Shown: positions 33,743-44,939, numbered from the stretch's first letter. The stretch: 64,000 nt of DNA from Bacillota bacterium (GCA_023388435.1 JAEWGG010000010.1:1-64000), one strand, 5' to 3'. The notes: generated by a model from the letters alone, not told the origin. Numbers and translations: made by a program.

Positions 33743-35446
33743 ATGTTTTTTCACAGGTGGAAGAGCGCTCTTGCGGGCCTGCTGAACGGGCCCAGACGAC
33801 TGCTGGGTTTGTTGGCCCTGGGCCTGTTCCTCAGTACCCTGTCACCCCTCGGGAGCCTGGAGGCGGCCGCGGCGGGGCAGGAGGAAGCGGCGGCACTGCC
33901 GCAGGAAGCGGGGGCCAAGGCCGGCGAAGCTGTGTTCCGCGTGGGCCTGGAGGCGAATTACGCCCCTTTTAACTGGAGCCAGACCTCGGCGGCGGGGGGA
34001 GCCTATCCCATAGCAAATAGCCCAGGGGAGTACGTCAACGGATATGATCTCTGGATGGCGAAGGAACTGGCCAGCCGCCTGGGCATGAAGTTGGAGGTCC
34101 AGAAAATTGAGTGGGACGGTTTGACCCCAGCCCTGATGTCGGGGCTCATCGACGCCATTGTGGCTGGCATGAGTCCTACGGAGGAGCGGCGGGAGCAGAT
34201 TGATTTCACAGAGCCGTATTACCGCTCTGACCTGGTGCTGGTCCTGCGCAAGGACAGCCCCTATAGTCAGGCCCGGAGTCTGAAAGATTTCCAGGGCGCC
34301 AGGGTCAGTGGACAGCTCAATACCTTTCACTATACGGTCATTGAGCAGATCCCCGCTGTGCAGAGGCAGGCGGCCATGGACAGTTTTCCCACGCTGATCA
34401 CTGCGGTGAAGTCCGGGGCTCTGGACGCCTATGTTTCAGAGCGTCCGGGAGCCATGGCCGCCGTGGCGGCCAGCCCGGAACTCAGCTATGTGCAGTTCCC
34501 GGAAGGCCAGGGTTTCACCGTTAAAGATGAAGACGTGAGCATTGCGGTGGGCCTGCGCAAGGACAGCCCCCTACTTCCGCTTCTGAACCAGGCCCTGCGG
34601 GGAATTCCGGAGGAGGAGCGTCAGGCCGCCATGGAGCGGATGATAGCCTTGGAACAGCAGGGGGAGGCGTCTGCTGGGGGCCAGGTTCAGCAGCCCGGTT
34701 TCTGGCGGCAGACCGTCCAGATTTTACGGGACTATGGGCCGCTCTTTCTGCGCGGTGCGGCTGTGACGCTGCTGATTTCAACCGTGGGCACCCTCCTGGG
34801 CTTCCTCCTGGCCCTGCTCGTCCAAATCCTGCGTGAACTGGCCTATCCAGCCCGAGCGGGCCTGCTTCTACGCGGGCTCTATCGACTTTTGCAGTTCCTT
34901 CTAGGGGCCTATGTGGAAATTTTCCGCGGGACACCGATGATGGTCCAGGCGGTCTTGCTTTTCTACGGCAGCAGACTCTTTTTTGGCTGGGAGCTGAGTT
35001 CCTTGGCGGCGGCCCTGATCATCGTCTCTGTAAATACCGGGGCCTATCTTGCGGAGGTCATCCGCGGCGGTATCCGGGCCATAGATCGGGCCCAATTTGA
35101 GGCCTGTACCTCATTGGGGCTGAGCCACAGCCAGAGCATGCGCTATGTCATCCTGCCCCAGACTATACGGGCCATCCTGCCCGCGGTGGGCAATGAGTTT
35201 GTGGTCAACATCAAGGACACATCCGTCCTCAATGTCATTTCGGTCACAGAGCTCTTCTTTGCGACACGTTCCGTGGCCGGCTCCACCTATCTGGTCTTTC
35301 AGACCTATGCGATAACGGCTCTAATCTATTTTGTGCTGACTTTTGCCGCCACAAGGCTGATTAACTACTGGGGAAAGAAGAGCGGGAAAATTCAGGCTTT
35401 CAGCTTGAGCAGTCAGACCCAGGGGGGACAGGAGGTTCCAGGATGA
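33743..35446 (+). CDS. Fused substrate-binding protein / permease of an amino-acid ABC transporter (probably lysine)
   Basis: One 567-residue polypeptide carries a signal/membrane segment (LLGLLALGLFLSTL, near residues 20-33), a periplasmic-type solute-binding domain (FRVGLEANYAPFNW; DAIVAGMSPTEERREQIDFTEPYY), and from about residue 325 a His/Glu/Lys-family permease domain. The permease shows FRGTPMMVQAVLLFYG and the EAA loop near EACTSLGLSHSQSMRYVILPQ. Fused binding-permease proteins are known in Firmicutes. The lysine riboswitch upstream makes lysine the best substrate guess. I start at ATG 33743 behind GAGGAGGAAG; the in-frame TTG at 33656 lies before the terminator. It overlaps the ATPase gene by four bases. 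Confidence 0.93.
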   Translation: MFFHRWKSALAGLLNGPRRLLGLLALGLFLSTLSPLGSLEAAAAGQEEAAALPQEAGAKAGEAVFRVGLEANYAPFNWSQTSAAGGAYPIANSPGEYVNGYDLWMAKELASRLGMKLEVQKIEWDGLTPALMSGLIDAIVAGMSPTEERREQIDFTEPYYRSDLVLVLRKDSPYSQARSLKDFQGARVSGQLNTFHYTVIEQIPAVQRQAAMDSFPTLITAVKSGALDAYVSERPGAMAAVAASPELSYVQFPEGQGFTVKDEDVSIAVGLRKDSPLLPLLNQALRGIPEEERQAAMERMIALEQQGEASAGGQVQQPGFWRQTVQILRDYGPLFLRGAAVTLLISTVGTLLGFLLALLVQILRELAYPARAGLLLRGLYRLLQFLLGAYVEIFRGTPMMVQAVLLFYGSRLFFGWELSSLAAALIIVSVNTGAYLAEVIRGGIRAIDRAQFEACTSLGLSHSQSMRYVILPQTIRAILPAVGNEFVVNIKDTSVLNVISVTELFFATRSVAGSTYLVFQTYAITALIYFVLTFAATRLINYWGKKSGKIQAFSLSSQTQGGQEVPG

Positions 35447-36189
35447 ACGCACAGGATAATGTTCTTTTTCGTGTTGAAGGGCTGGTCAAGAGTTTTGCTT
35501 CGGCGGAGATTTTGAAGGGGATCGATCTGGAACTGCGGCGGGGGGAGGTCCTGGCGCTGATCGGTCCTTCGGGCTCGGGGAAGTCCACACTGCTGCGTTG
35601 CCTCAATCTGCTTGAGGAGCCGACTGGGGGGCAGATTTACTTCGAGGGCCAGTCCATCCTGGATCCGAAATTTAAGCGGAGACAGTACCACAGCCAGGTG
35701 GGAATGGTCTTCCAGCAGTACAACCTCTTTCCCAATTTGACAGTTCTGGAGAACTGCTGCCTCGCCCAGCAGAAGGTCCTGGGGCGCAGTCGACAGGAGG
35801 CGGAGCAAAAGAGCCTCCAGCTCCTGGAGCAGGTGGGGATGGCGGCATATTCGACTGCCCGGCCAGAACAGCTCTCAGGAGGGCAGCGCCAGCGTGTAGC
35901 TATCGCCCGCTCCCTCGCCATGGATCCGAAGGCCCTCTTCCTGGACGAGCCGACCTCAGCCCTGGATCCGGGGATGGTCCAGGAAGTCCTTGCGGTCATG
36001 CGCCAGGTTGCGGAATCAGGGATGACCATGGTGGTCGTCAGTCACGAGATGAGTTTTGCGCGGGATGTGGCCAGCAGAGTCTGCTTCATGCAAGATGGCG
36101 TCATTGAGGAGAGCGGCCCGGCGGCCGAAATTTTTGCGGCGCCCAGGAGCCCGAAGCTGAGACAGTTTCTGGCCCATGTGCCCCAGTGA
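35443..36189 (+). CDS. Amino-acid ABC transporter ATP-binding protein
   Basis: Walker A GPSGSGKST, Q-loop VFQQYNLFPNLTVLEN, signature LSGGQRQRVAIARSLA and Walker B LFLDEPTSALDP followed by the H-loop VSHEM are all intact. The FPNLTVLEN sequence and 248-residue length match the GlnQ/HisP polar amino-acid group. The ATG overlaps the stop of the fused binding-permease gene, so the two form a complete importer under the lysine riboswitch. Confidence 0.95.
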   Translation: MNAQDNVLFRVEGLVKSFASAEILKGIDLELRRGEVLALIGPSGSGKSTLLRCLNLLEEPTGGQIYFEGQSILDPKFKRRQYHSQVGMVFQQYNLFPNLTVLENCCLAQQKVLGRSRQEAEQKSLQLLEQVGMAAYSTARPEQLSGGQRQRVAIARSLAMDPKALFLDEPTSALDPGMVQEVLAVMRQVAESGMTMVVVSHEMSFARDVASRVCFMQDGVIEESGPAAEIFAAPRSPKLRQFLAHVPQ

Positions 36190-36211
36190 CAGGTTATAAG
36201 GAGCCGAATTG

Positions 36212-36308
36212 CTGGAGGGGAGCTCTAATTTGCAGCACTTTAACCAAATTCTCTTGCTAAAAGCCAAAAATAATAGTGGTTAGCAACGGTTAAGTGCTTG
36301 CCTCCCAG
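36212..36308. other. Long imperfect hairpin between the ABC operon and the desulfidase gene
   Basis: Nested arms pair almost end to end. CTGG at 36212 pairs with CCAG at 36305-36308, GCA-GCACTT-T-AACC (36232-36245) with GGTT-AAGTGC-T-TGC (36288-36301) with single-base bulges, and TTGCTAA (36254-36260) plus CCA (36264-36266) with TGG (36277-36279) plus TTAGCAA (36280-36286). No long T-run follows. It may end the transporter transcript, act in the cyuA leader, or be a small RNA. Confidence 0.55.
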
Positions 36309-36394
36309 GGGACTTGAATTTATATTTATGTCAGTAAGTCTGTCGCAGTTTGGATTGCCGCTGCGGCTGAGATTTCGTGAAAAGGGAGAGAAGT

Positions 36395-37696
36395 ATGGAG
36401 GCGACATACCAACAGTATGAGGAGATCCTGGTCTCTGAGCTCCTGCCGGCCCTCGGTTGTACCGAACCTATTGCCATCGCCCTCAGCGTTTCCAAGGCCA
36501 GGGAGGTCCTGGGTGGACTTCCGGAGCGGATCGATCTCTACTGCAGCGGGAACATTATTAAGAATGTCCGCGCAGTGGTCATCCCGAATTCGGGAGGGAA
36601 GAAAGGTATTGAGGTAGCTGCGGCCCTCGGTGTAATTGGAGGCCGCCCCGAGCTGCTGCTCGAGGTGCTGAGCGAGATTACGGACGAGCATCGGAGGCGG
36701 GCCCTGGCCTACGTGGCGGAAGGACATATCCAGGTCCACCACGAGAAGGACGAGCCCAACCTCTATCTGCGCTGTGAAGCCAGCTTGGGGGAAGAGACGG
36801 CCCTGACGGAGATCAAATACGATCATACGCACTTCAACCGAATCGAAAAAAATGGGGTCCTGCTCCACTCGGGGGGGATCGAGAGCATCGATGACCACCA
36901 CATGGACCTGTCTTGCCTGAACCTCTACGACATCTACCGCTTTGCTGAGGACTTCCCCATTGAGGAGGCGGAGCACCAGGGGCTGAGGGAAGCGCTGGAG
37001 CGACAGATTGACTACAACCTGGCCATTGGGCGTGAGGGCATCAACCACGCTCACGGGGCGGAGATTGGCCGCATCACGCTCTTCTCCAACCTCAGTCACC
37101 AGGTGGAGCAGCAGGCCATTGCCTATGCGGCGGCTGGTTCGGATGCCCGCATGAGCGGCTGCAGCCTTCCCGTGGTCATCAACTCGGGTTCTGGCAACCA
37201 GGGCATGACGGTGTCGATTCCTCTGGTGATCTACGCCCAGGAGATGCGCATTGAGCGGCCCCGCCTGCTGCGGGCCCTGATGCTGGCGAATCTCGTCGCC
37301 ATTCACCAGAAGCGTTTCATTGGCAAGCTTTCGGCCTTCTGCGGAGTGGTCTCCGCAGCAGCGGCCGCCGGAGCGGGCCTGGCCTACCTGCAGAACATGT
37401 CTTTTGAGCAGATTTGCAAGGTGCTGATCAACACGTTGGCGACCAGTGGAGGCATGGTCTGTGATGGGGCCAAGCCCTCCTGTGCGGCAAAAATAGCGGT
37501 CTCCCTCAACAATGCTCTGATGGGCATCAATATGGCGCGTATGGATAAGGCCTTTGAGGAGGGCGATGGCATCGTCGGCAAGAATGCCGAGGCCACGATT
37601 CGCAATGTGGGCCGCATGGCCCGAGTGGGTATGAAGTCCACGGATGAGGAGATCCTGCACATAATGATTAATCCGGGCTGCTGTTCGGAGGACTAG
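36395..37696 (+). CDS. L-cysteine desulfidase family protein (UPF0597/CyuA-like)
   Basis: The family is related to Fe-S serine dehydratase alpha chains, and members degrade L-cysteine to pyruvate, ammonia and sulphide. The candidate cluster cysteines are in LGCTEPIAIAL (near residue 25), SGCSLPVV and GGMVCDGAKPSCAAK. Glycine-rich NSGSGNQGM is also conserved. At 433 residues it has the normal length. AAAGGGAGAG precedes ATG 36395. The next genes encode a glutamine-amidotransferase-like hydrolase and an amino-acid permease, which points to an amino-acid catabolic group. Confidence 0.88.
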   Translation: MEATYQQYEEILVSELLPALGCTEPIAIALSVSKAREVLGGLPERIDLYCSGNIIKNVRAVVIPNSGGKKGIEVAAALGVIGGRPELLLEVLSEITDEHRRRALAYVAEGHIQVHHEKDEPNLYLRCEASLGEETALTEIKYDHTHFNRIEKNGVLLHSGGIESIDDHHMDLSCLNLYDIYRFAEDFPIEEAEHQGLREALERQIDYNLAIGREGINHAHGAEIGRITLFSNLSHQVEQQAIAYAAAGSDARMSGCSLPVVINSGSGNQGMTVSIPLVIYAQEMRIERPRLLRALMLANLVAIHQKRFIGKLSAFCGVVSAAAAAGAGLAYLQNMSFEQICKVLINTLATSGGMVCDGAKPSCAAKIAVSLNNALMGINMARMDKAFEEGDGIVGKNAEATIRNVGRMARVGMKSTDEEILHIMINPGCCSED

Positions 37697-37759
37697 TTTT
37701 TCACTGTCGAGTCCCACTGGGGCGAAGGGACAGTTCAGAGGAAGGAGGAGTACAGACAT

Positions 37760-38503
37760 ATGAAAGAGCGTCCTGTCATTGGCGTTTCCGGCAGCATGAT
37801 GCTGGATCAGGGGGGGATGTTCCCCGGATACCGGCGCGCCTACATCAACTACGATTACATGCGTTCGGTCGAGGTGAACGGGGGCCTGCCTCTCATGCTG
37901 CCCTGTCTCTACGAGGCGGAGCATCCGGAGGAGGCCCTGGAGCGCTATGCCGGGCTGATCGACGGCCTCATTCTGAGTGGCGGTCATGATCTGTTTCCGC
38001 CCTATTACGGGGCCGAGTGCCGTCAGAAGCTGACCGAGGTCTGGCCGCGCAGGGACGAGCTGGAGCACCAGCTTCTCGACCTGCTCATCGCCCAGTCCAA
38101 GCCAGTCTTTGGCATCTGCCGGGGCTTCCAGCTGATCAACGCCCACTTCGGAGCCCAGGTCATCCAGGACCTGAGCTACGCGCCCCAGGAGCTGCTCAAG
38201 CACTGGCAGGGGCACAGTCCGACGCTCAAGACGCATGCGGTGCAGATTGAGGCGGGCAACCCTATCTATGACTGCTTCGGGTCAGAGACCCTGGTCAACA
38301 GCTTCCACCACCAGGTCATCCTGGAGGCGGGGAAAGAGATGGAGGTTCTGGCCCGGTCCTCGGATGGGGTCATCGAGGCCGTCAGGCATAAGGAACTCCC
38401 CATCTATGCCGTGCAGTGGCATCCCGAGATGCTTTCTGGCGTCTGCGCCGAGACGGCCCAGCTCTTCGCCTGGTTCATCTCCCAGGCCGCCCGGAAGAAC
38501 TGA
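37760..38503 (+). CDS. Class I glutamine amidotransferase-like (gamma-glutamyl hydrolase family) protein
   Basis: The 247-residue protein resembles the PuuD/peptidase C26 group, which cleaves gamma-glutamyl bonds. The nucleophile elbow FGICRGFQLIN carries the catalytic Cys, with the oxyanion region ILSGGHDLFP before it and the catalytic His-Glu in AVQWHPEM near the C-terminus. GAAGGAGGAG stands before the ATG. It is flanked by the desulfidase and an APC permease. Substrate candidates are gamma-glutamyl amino acids or GABA conjugates; this is inference. Confidence 0.87.
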   Translation: MKERPVIGVSGSMMLDQGGMFPGYRRAYINYDYMRSVEVNGGLPLMLPCLYEAEHPEEALERYAGLIDGLILSGGHDLFPPYYGAECRQKLTEVWPRRDELEHQLLDLLIAQSKPVFGICRGFQLINAHFGAQVIQDLSYAPQELLKHWQGHSPTLKTHAVQIEAGNPIYDCFGSETLVNSFHHQVILEAGKEMEVLARSSDGVIEAVRHKELPIYAVQWHPEMLSGVCAETAQLFAWFISQAARKN

Positions 38504-38592
38504 GTTCTGTACGGCGCTTATACCCGTGAGGGGGAGCCTTACATTCAACTCCACAAGCGCAGCTCCCTGACATCAGCTTAAGAGGAAGAATT

Positions 38593-39978
38593 ATGAGCAA
38601 AACGAGTAAGAAGTTTGGTTACTGGTCCATCGTCCTGCTCTGCATCAATGCCGTCATCGGCTCGGGTATTTTCCTGAGTCCCGGCGGGGTGCTCAAGTCA
38701 GCAGGCACCTACACCCCCCTGGTCTACGTCCTGGCCGCCGTCTTCGCTACGGTGCTGGCGGTAATTTTTGCCGCCGCCTCGAAGTACACAAATAAGAACG
38801 GTGCGGCCTACGCCTATGCTAAAGTCGCCTTCGGCGATGACCTGGGCTTCTACGTCGGCATCACGCGCTTTGCGGCTGGCGCCATCGCCTGGGGCGTCAT
38901 GGCCACGGCTGTGGTGCGTAACACCTTCCACATTTTCGGCATCGAGGACAGCCAGCTGAACATTACCATTGGCTTTATTGTCCTCATGGCCATCGTTTTG
39001 GGGATCGTCTTCATGGGGACGGCGGTCACCAGGCTGGTCTCGAATGTGTCCAGCGTAGGAAAGATTCTGGCCCTGGTTGTGGCCATTGTAGGCGGCTTCG
39101 TCGTCTTCCTCCTGCTGCGCCAGAACCATTTCTCAGAGGTCAACCAGGTCCGCGACGCCCAGGGGCAGCTGATCGTCAAGCCGATGGACCTGACGCTCTT
39201 TGTGACGGCGATTATTTCCGCTTTCTATGCCTTTACAGGTTTTGAGTCTGTGGCCAGTGCCGCGACGGAGATGGAGGAGCCTGAGAAGAACCTGCCCAGG
39301 GCCATTCCAGTGGGTATGCTGATTATTGCGGCCGTCTACCTCTTTGTGGTCAGTATCTGCATGGTCATCAATCCTGTGGCCCTGATGACCAGCAAGGAAC
39401 CCGTGGTTCTGGCGGCGGCCTTTGAGAATCCCATTCTGAAAAACCTTGTGACCTATGGGGCCCTGGTTTCCATGTTCGGCATCAACGTGGCGGCGGCCTT
39501 CTCCACGCCCCGCATCTTTGAGGCCATGGCCAGTGAGCGTCAGGTCCCAAGTTTCCTCTGCAAAAAAAATAAGCGCGGCATCGCCCTGCCCTCATTTCTG
39601 ATCACGGCGGCCCTGGCCATTTTTGTCCCCATGGCCTTCCAGTACGACATGGGCAACATTATTATCATCAGCTCCATTTCCCGCTTCGTCCAGTTCCTGG
39701 TGGTCCCCGTGGCCCTGATTGTTTTCTATTATGGACGCTCGCGGGAGGAGGCCCTGAAAGCCCCGAAAAATTTCGTGACTGACGTGCTCATCTCGATCCT
39801 GGGTCTCGCCTTGACCATCCTGCTGATGCTCAAGTTTGACTGGGTGGGACAGTTTACGCTGAAGGATGGGGGGGCAAACTATTTTGCGATCGCCGCGATG
39901 GTGCTGGGCTATGTTATCCTGCCCCTGCTGCTCTACATCCCCTATAAGTTAGGTCTGTATAAAGAGCGCCAGGCCTGA
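38593..39978 (+). CDS. APC-superfamily amino-acid permease
   Basis: The opening SIVLLCINAVIGSGIFLSPG is the conserved first helix of amino-acid/polyamine/organocation permeases, with the GSGIF substrate-binding break. About 12 hydrophobic segments run through 461 residues; ISAFYAFTGFESVASAATEMEEPEKNLP marks helix 6 and the following loop. GAGGAAGAATT precedes the ATG. It follows the desulfidase and amidotransferase-like genes and ends at a strong terminator, so it probably imports the amino acid or derivative they use. Confidence 0.92.
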   Translation: MSKTSKKFGYWSIVLLCINAVIGSGIFLSPGGVLKSAGTYTPLVYVLAAVFATVLAVIFAAASKYTNKNGAAYAYAKVAFGDDLGFYVGITRFAAGAIAWGVMATAVVRNTFHIFGIEDSQLNITIGFIVLMAIVLGIVFMGTAVTRLVSNVSSVGKILALVVAIVGGFVVFLLLRQNHFSEVNQVRDAQGQLIVKPMDLTLFVTAIISAFYAFTGFESVASAATEMEEPEKNLPRAIPVGMLIIAAVYLFVVSICMVINPVALMTSKEPVVLAAAFENPILKNLVTYGALVSMFGINVAAAFSTPRIFEAMASERQVPSFLCKKNKRGIALPSFLITAALAIFVPMAFQYDMGNIIIISSISRFVQFLVVPVALIVFYYGRSREEALKAPKNFVTDVLISILGLALTILLMLKFDWVGQFTLKDGGANYFAIAAMVLGYVILPLLLYIPYKLGLYKERQA

Positions 39979-40044
39979 GTCCAGTCTGCTCCAGCCTCGG
40001 GCCTGAGGCTGAAACAGGCCCCTGGAGCTGAATATGTGAACCGC

Positions 40045-40098
40045 CTCCCATTTCTTGGACACGGGAAATTACCGTCCAAGGAATGGGAGCTTTTCTTT
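40045..40098 (+). terminator. Strong intrinsic terminator after the permease
   Basis: CTCCCATTTCTTGGAC (40045-40060) pairs over 16 positions with GTCCAAGGAATGGGAG (40074-40089), with a single G-U pair, and CTTTTCTTTG follows. In reverse orientation it lacks a good T-run. Confidence 0.88.
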
Positions 40099-40161
40099 GT
40101 TTAACACGATGTGCTGCAGATAGGCACGAAGGTGGAGGGAGTCACGGGAGCAGGTCTGTTT

Positions 40162-41613
40162 TTAGCCCCTTTGGACCTGGGCCTCATGTGGACTGGGGGA
40201 GTCCAGGAGCTGCTCCTGGTGGCTTAAAACGCGCTGGAGGTAGTCCCATTCCGTGCGTTCCAGACTCTTTTCAAGTAGCCCCAGCACAGCCTGGCGAAAA
40301 TCACAGACTGTTTGGTAGTTTTCCCTACTGGCGCTGTGGCGTATGATGCCCAGGGCCTCCATCAGGGTCAGGGCGATTTGCAAGTCTTCTTGCCCGTAGT
40401 GCAGAATGGGCCAGAGCAGGCTGTAGAGATCCTCTTCCAAGCGGTAGGAGCTGCAGAAGATCTGGCAGCCCCCCTCGGAGGCCAGCAGGACGTGGTAGGG
40501 ATCGACCAGGGCCAGGCGGCTCAGGAGTATGCTCATCTTACGAATACAGTGCACGGCTGTGGCCGGGTCATTGATGCCTGGCGACAGGGCGCGCAGACTG
40601 ATTTCTGAGAGCTTCTGGAGACCGTGGCGGTAGTCCTCAAAACCGACTTTTTCCGCCTGCAAAATAAAGGCTTCCGAAGCCAGGTGAAAGAGCTTCTGAG
40701 CACCGGCTGAGAGGGCCTTCAGGGCAGCCTCCTGCCCCTCCTGGCCCTCCTTACCAGGGAGGAGGAGGGAGCGCTGGTAGGCCTCGCCAGAGAGGTAGCC
40801 TGCGAGGTCCTGGACATCGGAACTTCGAATGGTCTGAGCCTCTTCAGGAAGCCTGTTTCTGTCCGCTGTAAAATAGAGGTATCCCAGACGCTCCCCTTTG
40901 AGAATGTACTCCCCAATGCGCCGCTCAATGCTGACCAGAACCTCCTGGCCCTCCAGCTTGCGGAGCAGGGCCTGGCTGTCGATCAGAGCCAGGTAACCGG
41001 AGCGGGGAGCCAGGATTTTCAGACCCGGGGCGGAGCCCGTCTGAGGCATGCTGCGGCGTCTGCTCACTTCTGCGGCCAGAATCTCGGAGCTCTCGGCAAA
41101 GATATCCTGGACGAGATTGGCTGGCTGGACACTGCGGATGACGCGTTGGACAAAAATGATGAAGTAGATCACACAGACAACAGAATAGAGCACGGCGACC
41201 AGGCCCGCTGTGACCCTGGACTCACCAAAGCTGTCCCGCATCATGGCGAGGGCCGAAATGCTGTAGAAGAAACCGCCGATGAAGATACCCAGAACTTTCA
41301 TGGTGATGCGTTTCTGGGCGAAATTTTCAATGCTGCGCGGGGTGTAGTTAGCGCTGTAGAGCGTGAGCACCGCAAGGATAGTTGAGAAGGTGAAGGTGGT
41401 GATGGTCAGCAGGGCCCCGGCCAGAGTGGAGAGTATACTCTTGGCCAGTTCCACAGAGGTGCTGATAAAGCTCGGGAGATAGGGGCCAATGGGCAGCCAG
41501 CGAAAGTCGATCGCCAGGACCAGGATCAGGACGAGCAGTGAATAGAAAACGTATTGCAGGGTATAGACCCAGCTCCTGTGATTGTAGAAAAAAAGGCGCA
41601 ATTTTTGCCACAT
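40162..41613 (-). CDS. DUF2254 membrane protein
   Basis: Of the 483 residues, the first 180 hold about four membrane segments: YVFYSLLVLILVLAI, ILSTLAGALLTITTFTFSTILAVLTL, MKVLGIFIGGFFYSISALA and LVAVLYSVVCVIYFIIFV. The TFTFSTILAVLTLYSANYTPR stretch is typical of DUF2254. The rest is a soluble cytoplasmic domain with SPGINDPATAVHCI. The function of the family is unknown to me. I start at ATG 41613 behind AAGGAGATCCC; the longer open frame upstream has no support. A possible promoter is at 41653-41661. Confidence 0.88.
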   Translation of the reverse strand: MWQKLRLFFYNHRSWVYTLQYVFYSLLVLILVLAIDFRWLPIGPYLPSFISTSVELAKSILSTLAGALLTITTFTFSTILAVLTLYSANYTPRSIENFAQKRITMKVLGIFIGGFFYSISALAMMRDSFGESRVTAGLVAVLYSVVCVIYFIIFVQRVIRSVQPANLVQDIFAESSEILAAEVSRRRSMPQTGSAPGLKILAPRSGYLALIDSQALLRKLEGQEVLVSIERRIGEYILKGERLGYLYFTADRNRLPEEAQTIRSSDVQDLAGYLSGEAYQRSLLLPGKEGQEGQEAALKALSAGAQKLFHLASEAFILQAEKVGFEDYRHGLQKLSEISLRALSPGINDPATAVHCIRKMSILLSRLALVDPYHVLLASEGGCQIFCSSYRLEEDLYSLLWPILHYGQEDLQIALTLMEALGIIRHSASRENYQTVCDFRQAVLGLLEKSLERTEWDYLQRVLSHQEQLLDSPSPHEAQVQRG

Positions 41614-41652
41614 AGGGATCTCCTTGTATTCAAAGCTGTCGCTGCGGCAGAA

Positions 41653-41661
41653 ATTATAGCA
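41653..41661 (-). promoter_or_regulatory. Extended -10 promoter for the DUF2254 gene
   Basis: On the minus strand TGC precedes a perfect TATAAT (41653-41658). No convincing -35 is visible. The predicted leader is about 35 bases. Confidence 0.5.
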
Positions 41662-41776
41662 TGTTGGAACTATCGGACCGTATTTTATCCTTCTTTTTTG
41701 CCCCCTGACCCCAGCGATTTTTAGCAAAAGTACGGTAGAATAAGACTTAAAAGTTTTCGATAGAAAGAGGCTGACT

Positions 41777-43078
41777 ATGGCATTTAAGGCGCCCAAGGGA
41801 ACCAGGGACATCGGAGCTCCGGAGATCCGGCGCTGGCAGCAGGTGGAGCAGCTCTTCCACGAGCTGGCTGACCGCTTTGCCTACCAGGAACTGAGGACCC
41901 CCACCTTCGAGCAGACCGAGCTCTTCCAGCGTGGGGTGGGCGACGGCACCGACATCGTGCAGAAGGAGATGTACACCTTTCTCGATAAGGCCGGACGCAG
42001 CATGACCCTGCGCCCCGAGGGCACGGCGGGGGTGGTGCGCTCCTTCATCCAACAGGGACTGAGTTCGCGGCCTTTTCCAGTAAAAGTTTACTATCTCATG
42101 AACCTCTTTCGCTATGAGAATGTCCAGGAGGGGCGCTATCGGGAGTTCCACCAGCTGGGGATGGAGTGCTTCGGTGCGGAGGGCCCAGAGTCCGATGCGG
42201 AGCTGATTGCGGCCCTGGACCTCTTCCTGGAGCGCTGTGGGCTCAAGGAGCGGAGACTGCGGCTGAATTCTCTGGGTGAGGCTGAGACCAGGGCGCGTTA
42301 CCGTGAGGCCCTGCTGGCCTACTACCGCCCCCACGAGGCCGAGCTCTGCCCGAACTGTAAGGAACGTCTGGAGCGCAACCCGCTGCGCCTCCTGGACTGT
42401 AAGGAAGAGACCTGCCGCCGCCTGGCCCAGGAGGCCCCGTCCATCCTGGACTACCTTGACACAGAGTCCGAGGCGCACTTCAAGCAGCTCTGTCAGGAAC
42501 TGGATCAGCTGGGTGTCGCGTACACGGTCGACCCCCGTCTGGTACGTGGCCTGGATTATTACAGCAAGACGGTCTTTGAATATGTTTCGGACAAGCTGGG
42601 GGCCCAGAGTGCAATCTGCGGCGGCGGACGCTACAACAGCCTGGTGGAAGACCTGGGCGGCAAGTCCACGCCAGCCTGCGGCTATGCCATTGGCGAGGAG
42701 CGCCTGTTGAAGGAGATGGAGGCCCAGGGTGTGGCGTGGAAGGACGAGCGGCCGCCCCGCGTCTATATTGCGGCCCACGGCGAGGAGGCGGGACGTCTGG
42801 CCCGCCGTCTGGCCCTGGAGCTGCGTCGGACGGGCCTGCCTGCGGAGACGGAGCTCTGTGGCCGCTCCCTAAAAGCCCAGCTTAAATATGCTGGCAAGCA
42901 GGGCCTTGACTACTGTCTGGTCCTCGGTGAGGAGGAGTTGCAGAGGGGCCGCTGTCAGGTCAAACGCCTGCAGGGGGAGGGCCAGTATGAGGCCAGCCTG
43001 TCGGATGTTCAGGCCCTGGCCGAGAGCATCCTGGGAGATGCCCTGGAGGCGGCTGACTGGGAACAGGAAGAAAATTGA
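41777..43078 (+). CDS. hisS: Histidine--tRNA ligase
   Basis: This class II synthetase shows APKGTRD at the N-terminus, motif 2 FRYENVQEGRYREFHQ, the histidine-specific LVRGLDYYSKTVFEY, and GGGRYNSLVEDLGG with motif 3 CGYAIGEERL. A C-terminal anticodon-binding domain follows (RVYIAAHGEEAGRLARRLA). At 433 residues it has the usual bacterial length. It is followed by aspS after a 67-base gap, the standard Firmicutes pairing. Confidence 0.97.
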   Translation: MAFKAPKGTRDIGAPEIRRWQQVEQLFHELADRFAYQELRTPTFEQTELFQRGVGDGTDIVQKEMYTFLDKAGRSMTLRPEGTAGVVRSFIQQGLSSRPFPVKVYYLMNLFRYENVQEGRYREFHQLGMECFGAEGPESDAELIAALDLFLERCGLKERRLRLNSLGEAETRARYREALLAYYRPHEAELCPNCKERLERNPLRLLDCKEETCRRLAQEAPSILDYLDTESEAHFKQLCQELDQLGVAYTVDPRLVRGLDYYSKTVFEYVSDKLGAQSAICGGGRYNSLVEDLGGKSTPACGYAIGEERLLKEMEAQGVAWKDERPPRVYIAAHGEEAGRLARRLALELRRTGLPAETELCGRSLKAQLKYAGKQGLDYCLVLGEEELQRGRCQVKRLQGEGQYEASLSDVQALAESILGDALEAADWEQEEN

Positions 43079-43145
43079 GTGGGCGACCTGGAGACGGGGG
43101 ACGTCCAGGCTGACTGGCGAGAGCTGTGAAAGGCGAGGAAGTAAG

Positions 43146-44935
<1,790 letters not shown>

Positions 44936-44939
<4 letters not shown>

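Noticed and set aside
36326..38236. 636-residue open frame on the minus strand
   Set aside because: It is antisense to the desulfidase and amidotransferase-like genes, which have clear motifs and ribosome-binding sites; the minus frame has no recognisable domain.
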